Part shown: piece after piece, positions 1 to 5,502 of the stretch
Numbering within the stretch: position 1 is the stretch's first letter
How the letters are laid out: each line of letters starts with the position of its first letter
Source of the DNA: an uncultured Lachnospiraceae bacterium
GTDB lineage: Bacteria; Bacillota; Clostridia; Lachnospirales; Lachnospiraceae
Assembly (NCBI GenBank): GCA_910584695.1
Contig: CAJUBR010000110.1
Location: 1 to 6,901 of the forward strand
Reading direction: 5' to 3'
Length of the DNA stretch: 6,901 bases
Program-made: the position numbers and the translations under genes
Notes under the pieces: model-generated
The model's input: the letters and a program-made list of their open reading frames with translations, nothing else
Told to the model about the DNA's origin: nothing
Databases searched by the model: none

Positions 1-194
1 ACAATATCAACACTGGGCACGCTTGCACTGCTTGTCGCTCGTAATGGTACATAAGCAATGCAACACTATGCCCACTAAGCTCGAAAAAACCTCGCAAAGT
101 GTGCAAGTGTGCTTTCATACTAGGCTAGAAGGAACCTCGCCAAGTACTCAATGCAAGTACCAACGGTTCCAAAGCACCCTGTTTATGATATTGT
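1..194. repeat. Inverted-repeat-bounded, structured non-coding element (MITE-like or ncRNA candidate)
   Basis: The first nine bases, ACAATATCA, are repeated in perfect inverse as TGATATTGT at 186-194. Inside are further inverted repeats: 17-28 with 101-112 (12 pairs, one G-U), 23-33 with 53-63 (10 of 11 pairs, exclusive with the previous stem), 131-136 with 165-170 (GGAACC/GGTTCC, perfect) and, nested within it, 144-148 with 156-160. There is also a direct repeat, AACCTCGC[A/C]AAGT, at 88-100 and 133-145. GC is about 47 % over 1-180 and about 23 % over 181-240, so the block differs in composition from its surroundings. A short open frame at 23-211 has no ribosome binding site and looks like chance. 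The window starts exactly at the left repeat, so the true left boundary and any target duplication cannot be seen. A small non-autonomous transposable element or a dispersed structured repeat is the preferred reading; an RNA gene is possible. Confidence 0.5.
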
Positions 195-260
195 CTATAT
201 TGCACAACTAGATTTTAAAAATAAAGAGTTTTGCAATTACCTAGAATTTTATATTGAGGA

Positions 261-293
261 AAGGAGTGCACGTAGCAGCGTGCAAAAAGAAAG
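261..293 (+). promoter_or_regulatory. Split ribosome binding site: Shine-Dalgarno, hairpin, then start codon
   Basis: AAGGAG at 261-266 is the only good Shine-Dalgarno before the antiporter gene, but it lies 27 nt from the ATG at 294, too far for normal initiation. The gap holds a perfect 6-bp inverted repeat, TGCACG (267-272) and CGTGCA (279-284), with a 6-nt loop, starting directly after the AAGGAG. If the hairpin folds, 9 nt (285-293) remain between its base and the ATG, a normal spacing. No closer in-frame start exists: TAG at 273-275 is in frame and the codons between it and 294 are not start codons. This layout is known from phage T4 genes 25 and 38. The sequence is directly visible; the mechanism is inferred. 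Confidence 0.55.
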
Positions 294-1232
294 ATGGAGA
301 TTTTATTAGCAGTGGTATGGTTGGTTTTGGGTTTTGTTCTGCTGATTAAAGGAGCGGATTGGTTTGTGGATGGTGCAGCCGGAATTGCAGCCAGATTTGG
401 CATTCCGCAATTGGTTATCGGTCTTACGATTGTTGCGATGGGGACGTCAGCACCGGAAGCAGCAGTGAGTATTACAGCGGCAAAGACCGGGAATGCCGGA
501 ATTACGATTGGTAATGTTGTAGGAAGTAATATTATGAATATTTTGGTTATTCTTGGTATTACGGCGGTAATTACAAATATTGCAGTTCAAAAGTCAACCG
601 TGGAATATGAAATTCCGTTTATGCTGATCATTACAGGTATACTATTAGTATTAGGTATGACCGGAAGCCAGATTGTATTTTGGGAAGGCATTGTTCTATG
701 GGTGTTATTTCTTATATATTTTGTTTACCTGTTTAAAATGGCAAAGAAGGGAAACGGCAATGAGGGAGAAGAGGAAGAAAAATCAAGGGCGTTATGGTTA
801 CAGATTATCTTATTGATTGTGGGAGCAGCCGGCATTATTTTAGGTGCAGACCTGACTGTTGACAATGCTTCGAAAATTGCCTCCGCATTGGGAATGGATG
901 ACCGTCTGATTGGTCTTACGATTGTAGCCTTCGGAACTTCGCTTCCTGAATTGGTTACTTCTGTTACAGCAGCCAGAAAAGGAAAAGCAGATATTGCAAT
1001 TGGAAATATCGTGGGAAGCAACATATTTAACATCTTATTTGTTGTTGGGACAACCGCCCTGATTACACCTGTGGCTTTTAAAGGAAGTTTTATGATAGAT
1101 TCCGTTGTTGCGATTGCTGCCGGTGTGATGTTGTGGATAGGTGTGCTAAAAGATAAAGAATTAAAGCGACCGGTCGGGATTATCATGCTGTTAACGTATG
1201 CGATATATTTTGCGTATTTGGTAATGGGCTGA
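294..1232 (+). CDS. CaCA-family Na+/Ca2+ antiporter (YrbG-like)
   Basis: Predicted inner-membrane cation/Ca2+ exchanger of 312 residues, the usual length for the bacterial YrbG-type branch. It shows the two inverted alpha repeats that define the family. Repeat 1 has GTSAPE at 50-55 followed by GNVVGSN at 73-79; repeat 2 has GTSLPE at 214-219 followed by GNIVGSN at 237-243. The two glutamates (E55, E219) and two asparagines (N79, N243) are the expected ion-binding residues. About ten hydrophobic segments are visible, and the halves are joined by a short charged loop (about 149-165, Gly/Glu/Lys rich) rather than a large Ca2+-binding regulatory domain. Use of Na+ as counter-ion follows from family knowledge and cannot be read here. 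The ATG at 294 is preferred because an in-frame stop lies at 273 and the protein aligns with the family from residue 1. No intrinsic terminator is obvious downstream, so some read-through into the next operon is possible. Confidence 0.93.
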   Translation: MEILLAVVWLVLGFVLLIKGADWFVDGAAGIAARFGIPQLVIGLTIVAMGTSAPEAAVSITAAKTGNAGITIGNVVGSNIMNILVILGITAVITNIAVQKSTVEYEIPFMLIITGILLVLGMTGSQIVFWEGIVLWVLFLIYFVYLFKMAKKGNGNEGEEEEKSRALWLQIILLIVGAAGIILGADLTVDNASKIASALGMDDRLIGLTIVAFGTSLPELVTSVTAARKGKADIAIGNIVGSNIFNILFVVGTTALITPVAFKGSFMIDSVVAIAAGVMLWIGVLKDKELKRPVGIIMLLTYAIYFAYLVMG

Positions 1233-1265
1233 ATTTTGTTAATACTTCTCTTTTGATAGAAATTA

Positions 1266-1274
1266 TGATATGAT
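1266..1274 (+). promoter_or_regulatory. Possible extended -10 promoter for the coiled-coil/HD-GYP operon
   Basis: TGATATGAT fits an extended -10 element (TG, one base, then TATGAT, five of six matches to consensus). The -35 position 17 bp upstream (TTCTCT, 1246-1251) is poor, which extended -10 promoters can tolerate. A transcript would start near 1281 and carry a leader of about 65 nt to the ATG at 1348. AT-rich DNA makes such matches easy, hence the low confidence. Confidence 0.35.
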
Positions 1275-1347
1275 AGTCAATAATATTAGGAATAGAGGAT
1301 TGGACAGCTTTTGAAAAATATGATGAATGAATTGAGGAGGATGCAAT

Positions 1348-1947
1348 ATGGATTTCTGGCATTGGGGAGGTTTTTTTAAGAGTGTAAAAGGACACGTGAT
1401 TAAATGGTGGCAGCAGGTGATTCTGCCGGTTTTTCATCTTAACAACAACGAGGCAGGGAATTCTTTAAATGAACAGGAGATGAAAAGAAAAACAGATAGT
1501 GGGGCGAAGGAGACGGCACAGGAAAAAGCATACATAGAAGAAAAAGCTGACCGAAAGGAGACGGTGAAGGAGGAGAACGATCTGGATTCCGGCAGTAATC
1601 AGGATGCTCTGGAGATTTTAAAACGGTTAGAACGGGAAAAACAGGAGGAGGAAGAAAAAGCCCGGAAAGAGATAGAAGATATGCGGAAGAAAAATCAGGA
1701 GCAGGAGCGGATTGCTGCAATTATGAATGCCAACCAGGTTAATGTGAATGCATTTATTGAAGAGGGAAAGGCGATTCGGGAGAATGCACTTGAAGAAACG
1801 GATACAAAAAAACAGGAAGATATGCAGCGTGCACAGGAAATCATAGATCGCTTGAATCGGGAAGCCGCTGAAGATGATGCAAAGAAGAGAGCTGAAATTG
1901 AGGCTGCCAGAAAAAGAGCGGAAGCGGTAGAAAAACAAGAGGTTTAA
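1348..1947 (+). CDS. Highly charged coiled-coil protein with aromatic amphipathic N-terminus
   Basis: I do not recognise a named family. The 199-residue product has two parts. Residues 1-31 are rich in Trp and Phe (W4, W6, F9, F10, W20, W21, F29) mixed with Lys and His; there is no signal peptide or full transmembrane helix, so a membrane-surface helix is plausible. From about 40 onward it is Glu/Lys/Arg/Gln rich with coiled-coil character. Residues 87-115 and 162-190 are an ungapped internal repeat (about 15 of 29 identical; shared pattern AxEIxxRLxRE, then ARKEIE-like), 75 residues apart. The start is well supported by GAGGAGG at 1334-1340, 7 nt before the ATG. It ends 2 nt before the HD-GYP gene, whose ribosome binding site lies inside this gene, so the two are surely co-transcribed and probably translationally coupled. 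A scaffold or membrane anchor for the HD-GYP partner, which also has a charged helical linker, is an inference. Confidence 0.85.
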   Translation: MDFWHWGGFFKSVKGHVIKWWQQVILPVFHLNNNEAGNSLNEQEMKRKTDSGAKETAQEKAYIEEKADRKETVKEENDLDSGSNQDALEILKRLEREKQEEEEKARKEIEDMRKKNQEQERIAAIMNANQVNVNAFIEEGKAIRENALEETDTKKQEDMQRAQEIIDRLNREAAEDDAKKRAEIEAARKRAEAVEKQEV

Positions 1948-1949
1948 GT

Positions 1950-3032
1950 ATGAAAGAAACAATGCTTGTTGTTGGCAATGTTAAAAAAGAAACTGCATTT
2001 TTAAAACAGATTTTTGAGAAGAAGTATCGCATTATAGAAGCTGAAAATAGTAAAGAGGCAATATGCTATTTAGAAGACCATCTCAATGATATGGCAATAT
2101 TGTTTTTTGGTGTTTCTATGCATGAAGATGACAAATATGAGCTGGCACGGTATTTGGAAGAACAAAACTGTATAGATCAGGTTCCGGTCGTTCTGATAAC
2201 AGATGAAAAGAAGCAGGAATTAACAGAATTAGAATGTGGTTTTCAAGTGGTAGATATTATATGTAAACCTTTTGTAGATTCCATCATTGAAAAACGTATA
2301 AATAATATACTTGAGCTTTACCAATATAGGTATCATACAGTGTCGGACATGAGGAAACAGAGAGAGAAAGAAAGGCTGGCTAAACTAGAGGAACGCTATA
2401 ACAATTTGCTTGACATTTTGCAGGATATTATTGCAAACCGGAATGTAGAATCGGTAAAGCATATACAATATGTACAAGGATATACAGAAATTCTTGCACG
2501 GCAATATGCAGATTTATATCCGGACGCAGATATGACAAAAGATAAGATTGAAATGATTGTTCAAGCAGCACAGGTGCATGACGTGGGGAAGATCATTATA
2601 CCGGATTTTATTACTGGCAGACCGGGTGAGCTCTCTCAAGATGAACTGGAACTCCTAAAAACTCATACCATAAGGGGAAGTGAAATTATGAAAGCGGTAT
2701 TGGAAACGAAGGAAGATGAAGATTGGATAATCTGTTATAATGTTTGCCGATATCATCATGAAAAGTACGACGGAACAGGATATCCGGAGGGAAGAAAAAA
2801 GAATGAGATTCCCATTGAGTCACAGATTGTCGGTCTGGCAGATATGTATGATATACTTGTAAATGCAACAGTGAATAAAAAAGCTTTTGCTCCAAGAGAG
2901 GCATTTTACAAACTGATGAAAGGAGAGTGTGGAGAACTTTCCCCTCAAATGAAAGAATGTCTGGAAGCTGCAAGGGAGAGTCTGGAAGCATTTAATATGG
3001 AAAAAGGCTGTTATGCTAACACATTTGATTAA
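1950..3032 (+). CDS. Degenerate receiver plus HD-GYP domain protein (putative c-di-GMP phosphodiesterase)
   Basis: 360 residues, cytoplasmic, three parts. Residues 1-122 follow a response-regulator receiver but lack its key acids: the usual Asp pair after the first strand is G9-N10 (MLVVGN), and the phospho-acceptor position is G54 (ILFFG, followed by M57 as in normal receivers). T84 and K106 (CKPF) remain. Residues 128-157 form a charged helical linker. Residues 160-350 are an HD-GYP domain with every expected metal ligand: E167, H171, H210-D211 (VHDVGKI), H239, H269-H270 and D298, plus the DGTGYP signature at 274-279. Family knowledge predicts hydrolysis of c-di-GMP; some HD-GYP proteins act on other cyclic dinucleotides or only bind partners. 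The RPYK-like segment after D298 is altered (NKKAF). AGAGG at 1938-1942 sits 7 nt before the ATG. Control by phosphorylation is unlikely; regulation probably comes from protein contact, perhaps with the co-transcribed coiled-coil protein. Confidence 0.9.
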   Translation: MKETMLVVGNVKKETAFLKQIFEKKYRIIEAENSKEAICYLEDHLNDMAILFFGVSMHEDDKYELARYLEEQNCIDQVPVVLITDEKKQELTELECGFQVVDIICKPFVDSIIEKRINNILELYQYRYHTVSDMRKQREKERLAKLEERYNNLLDILQDIIANRNVESVKHIQYVQGYTEILARQYADLYPDADMTKDKIEMIVQAAQVHDVGKIIIPDFITGRPGELSQDELELLKTHTIRGSEIMKAVLETKEDEDWIICYNVCRYHHEKYDGTGYPEGRKKNEIPIESQIVGLADMYDILVNATVNKKAFAPREAFYKLMKGECGELSPQMKECLEAARESLEAFNMEKGCYANTFD

Positions 3033-3061
3033 TGAAAATGTATGGCATGACAGCCTTTTTT
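3001..3061 (+). terminator. Strong intrinsic terminator overlapping the 3' end of the HD-GYP gene
   Basis: AAAAAGGCTGTTATGC (3001-3016) pairs with GCATGACAGCCTTTTT (3045-3060) over 16 bp with a single G-U, followed by a run of six T (3056-3061). The 28-nt loop holds a second small stem, ACATTT (3021-3026) with AAATGT (3036-3041), and contains the stop codon at 3030-3032. The 5' arm lies inside the coding sequence (residues 351-356). Because the A-run mirrors the T-run, a terminator for convergent transcription is also possible in principle. Confidence 0.8.
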
Positions 3062-3076
3062 AGCTTGTCATTTTTT
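3047..3076 (+). terminator. Second, overlapping hairpin with T-run (alternative terminator)
   Basis: ATGACA (3047-3052) can also pair with TGTCAT (3066-3071), directly followed by T3072-T3076. Its 5' arm is part of the 3' arm of the larger terminator, so the two cannot form together. It is AU-rich with a 13-nt loop and weaker. It may act as a back-up stop, or it may be an incidental by-product of the AT-rich DNA. Confidence 0.35.
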
Positions 3077-3085
3077 AATAAAAAA

Positions 3086-3114
3086 TTAATAAGACATTTT
3101 AGGGAAAATATATT
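3086..3114 (+). promoter_or_regulatory. Possible sigma-A promoter for the GT4-AKR gene
   Basis: TTAATA (3086-3091, four of six) and TATATT (3109-3114, five of six) are separated by exactly 17 bp, giving a leader of roughly 65 nt. A competing pair, TTATAA (3126-3131) and TATACT (3148-3153), with a 16-bp spacer, lies closer to the gene. The region is so AT-rich that neither can be preferred firmly. A promoter is expected somewhere here because a strong terminator sits just upstream. Confidence 0.3.
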
Positions 3115-3184
3115 AAAATAAGAAATTATAAAATTGTTATAAATGTATATACTTGATGATAAACTTAGATAGGAGAAGATTTTT

Positions 3185-5338
3185 ATGAATATAGGATTAT
3201 TTACTGATACGTACTATCCGGAACTCAATGGCGTGGCAAATTCAGTATTTTTATTGAAGAAGGAATTAGAGAAAAAGGGACATAATGTGTACGTTATAAC
3301 AACAAAGACACCGGGAGCACCAGCAGATGAAAAAGGAGTATTCCGGGTACCGTCAACAGCATGCTCTTTTATACCTGAGAGGAGAATCGGATTATTTTAT
3401 CATCCGAAAATTGCGGTACAGATTCATAAGATGAAATTGGATATTATTCATACGAATACGGAATTTGCAATTGGTATGTTTGGAAGAATCATGGCACATG
3501 AGTTGTTTATACCGGTTGTGCATACGTATCATACCATTTATGAGGATTATACTCATTATATAAAGAAATATATTTCAAAAGAGGAACGTGCGAAGAAACT
3601 AGTGAAGAGGTTTAGTAAGTTCAGTGTACGCGGTGCCGAAGAATTAATTGTGCCAACTGAAAAAGTTGCGGATTTAATGCGGTATTATGGAGTAAAACCG
3701 GATATTAATGTCATTCCCACCGGAATTGATCTTAGCCGGTTTGCTGCACGAGACAGTGAGATACAAAAGGCAAAGAGAAAGAGTTCCCTTGGAATACCAA
3801 AGGATAATAAGGTTATATTATATCTTGGGAGGGTTTCAGAAGAAAAGAATATTGACGAAGTGATGCAGTATTTGAATCATTATATGGAACAACATAAGGA
3901 TGTAATATTTTTATTAATTGGAGACGGACCATACAGAGGAACTTTGGAGAAAAAGGCAAAGGGGTTAAAATGTCGGAAACAGATTATATTTGCAGGTGCA
4001 AAGCCGTGGGATGAAATTACGCACTACTATCAGATTGCGGATGTGTTTGTATCTGCCTCTACCAGTGAAACGCAAGGTCTGACGTATATAGAGGCACTTG
4101 CATCCGGAACACCGATTGTTGCAAGAATGGACCCGTGTCTGGATGGTGTATTATTTCAGGGAGAAAACGGTTATGGGTTTGAGGACAGAAAAACATTTGA
4201 AACAGGGCTTGATCATATACTCTGGGATCAAGACAGTATTGACTACAGGAAAAATGCACAAAACAGTGTAGAAAGGTTTTCTACAGAAAAGTTTGCAGCA
4301 CGGGTTGAGAATATCTACTATCATGCAACGAAAACGCATAAGAACTTATTAATGAAAATGGCGAACAAATTGGCGGATAAGATTGGATATGAAAGGACTG
4401 GGATTAAGCCGTTAGGCGGTAATATGGCTATAAATCTGGGAAATTCAGATATGGATGCCAGCCGGATCGCACTTGGCTGCATGCGTATGGGATCACTATC
4501 CGTTCCGGAGGCGGCGAAATTGATTGATACAGCACTTAGCCTGGGCATTACGCTGTTTGATCATGCAGATCTATATGGAAACGGAAGAAGTGAGGAAATT
4601 TTTGGAAAGGTCCTGACGGAAAATAAAGGAATGCGGGAAAGAATGCGTATTCAGACAAAATGCGGAATTCGGGAGGGATATTATGATTTGTCCAAAGCAC
4701 ATATCCTGTCTTCTGTAGAGGACAGCTTGAAACGCCTGCAGGTAGATTATATTGATTTATTATTATTACATCGTCCTGATGCATTGATGGATGTGGATGA
4801 AATAGCGGAAACCTTTTTGCAATTGGAAAAGAGTGGAAAAGTAAGGCAGTTTGGTGTTAGTAATTTTAACTCGGCACAATTAGAGATGCTTCAATCTGCA
4901 TGCAAACAATCTCTTTTGGTAAATCAGATGCAGTTTGGGTTGATGCATGCGGGAATGGTATGCCAGGGGATTGAAACCAATACAAATTTTGAAGGAAGTA
5001 TTCAGCGGGATTTAGCAGTACTGGATTATTGCAGACTCCATGGGATTACGGTTCAGGCATGGTCGCCTCTGCAATATGGATTTTTTGAAGGTAATTTTGT
5101 AGAAAATGAGAAATTTCCGGAATTAAATGCTGTTTTAGACCGCATCGCAAAGCAGTATCGTGTGACAAAAACGGCGATTGCCATTGCATGGATCTTAAGG
5201 CATCCAGCAAAGATTCAGGTGATTGCAGGAACAATGAATCAGGAACATTTAAGAGAATTGTGCAAAGCAGGGGAAGTCCGTCTAAACAGAAAAGAGTGGT
5301 ATGAATTGTATCAGGCAGCCGGATACATGCTGCCTTAA
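3185..5338 (+). CDS. Fusion protein: GT4 diacylglycerol glucosyltransferase plus aldo/keto reductase
   Basis: One uninterrupted 717-residue frame with two complete enzymes. Residues 1-385 are a GT-B glycosyltransferase of family GT4, closest in motifs to 1,2-diacylglycerol 3-alpha-glucosyltransferases that make glycolipid and lipoteichoic-acid anchors: FTDTYYPELNGVA at 6-18, HTYHTIYEDYTHYI at 113-126, VIPTGID at 176-182, R216/K221 for the nucleotide phosphates, and the EX7E pair E295/E303. Residues 386-413 are a Lys-rich linker. Residues 414-717 are an aldo/keto reductase resembling E. coli YdhF, with the full catalytic tetrad D459, Y464, K492 and H529, GVSNF at 557-561 and a C-terminal NADPH-loop region (IAGTMN, 680-685). 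Each half is normal family length, so neither is truncated. AGGAG at 3171-3175 is 9 nt before the ATG. The reductase substrate is unknown. The fusion may be real, or a separate reductase may also be made from an internal start near 4424. A frame-merging sequencing error cannot be excluded. Confidence 0.88.
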   Translation: MNIGLFTDTYYPELNGVANSVFLLKKELEKKGHNVYVITTKTPGAPADEKGVFRVPSTACSFIPERRIGLFYHPKIAVQIHKMKLDIIHTNTEFAIGMFGRIMAHELFIPVVHTYHTIYEDYTHYIKKYISKEERAKKLVKRFSKFSVRGAEELIVPTEKVADLMRYYGVKPDINVIPTGIDLSRFAARDSEIQKAKRKSSLGIPKDNKVILYLGRVSEEKNIDEVMQYLNHYMEQHKDVIFLLIGDGPYRGTLEKKAKGLKCRKQIIFAGAKPWDEITHYYQIADVFVSASTSETQGLTYIEALASGTPIVARMDPCLDGVLFQGENGYGFEDRKTFETGLDHILWDQDSIDYRKNAQNSVERFSTEKFAARVENIYYHATKTHKNLLMKMANKLADKIGYERTGIKPLGGNMAINLGNSDMDASRIALGCMRMGSLSVPEAAKLIDTALSLGITLFDHADLYGNGRSEEIFGKVLTENKGMRERMRIQTKCGIREGYYDLSKAHILSSVEDSLKRLQVDYIDLLLLHRPDALMDVDEIAETFLQLEKSGKVRQFGVSNFNSAQLEMLQSACKQSLLVNQMQFGLMHAGMVCQGIETNTNFEGSIQRDLAVLDYCRLHGITVQAWSPLQYGFFEGNFVENEKFPELNAVLDRIAKQYRVTKTAIAIAWILRHPAKIQVIAGTMNQEHLRELCKAGEVRLNRKEWYELYQAAGYMLP
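4414..4426 (+). promoter_or_regulatory. Possible internal ribosome binding site and ATG for the reductase half
   Basis: AGGCGG (4414-4419) lies 4 nt before an in-frame ATG at 4424-4426, residue 414 of the fusion. That is just where similarity to stand-alone YdhF-type reductases begins. Spacing is tight and the motif imperfect, so this is only a candidate for an independently made 304-residue reductase. It may instead be a remnant of the once-separate gene. Confidence 0.25.
5313..5335 (+). terminator. GC-rich hairpin at the end of the GT4-AKR gene (weak terminator candidate)
   Basis: AGGCAGC (5313-5319) pairs perfectly with GCTGCCT (5329-5335) around a 9-nt loop, ending at the stop codon (5336-5338). 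Only an interrupted T-rich stretch follows, so termination would be partial at best. It could instead protect the mRNA 3' end, or be chance in the codons for the C-terminal QAAGYMLP. Confidence 0.3.
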
Positions 5339-5397
5339 ATGGTATTTCTTAAAAAGAACCAAATGACAGATAAAAAAATGAACATTTTGTGGATTTC

Positions 5398-5426
5398 TTT
5401 ACAATTTTATAAAATCATGATACATT
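5398..5426 (+). promoter_or_regulatory. Sigma-A promoter for the trigger-factor-like lipoprotein gene
   Basis: TTTACA (5398-5403, five of six) and TACATT (5421-5426, four of six) are 17 bp apart, and TGA directly precedes the -10, adding the extended -10 TG. The predicted start is near 5433, giving a 70-nt leader to the ATG at 5503. This is the best promoter match in the window. Confidence 0.6.
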
Positions 5427-5502
5427 CTATAGGTATTTGTCTGAATATAAGATGACATATGCACCGTACAATGTTTTGAAAATAGGATAAAAGGAGAACA
5501 GG

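Noticed and set aside
23..211. 62-codon + strand frame starting with TTG inside the repeat-bounded element
   Set aside because: No ribosome binding site, a composition rich in Cys, Thr, Ser and Gln with no domain-like pattern, and complete overlap with inverted repeats that better explain the sequence.
725..1186. 153-codon minus-strand frame opposite the antiporter gene
   Set aside because: Lies wholly antisense to a gene with clear family motifs; it is a mirror of the repeated Ala/Ile/Gly codons and has no start signal.
1233..1347. Intrinsic terminator after the antiporter gene
   Set aside because: No GC-containing stem followed by a T-run was found; only AT-rich promoter-like sequence is present.
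1439..1962. Two minus-strand frames (1439-1720 and 1627-1962) opposite the coiled-coil gene
   Set aside because: Their Phe/Leu/Ser/Pro-rich products are the usual antisense shadow of Glu/Lys-rich codons; no ribosome binding sites were seen.
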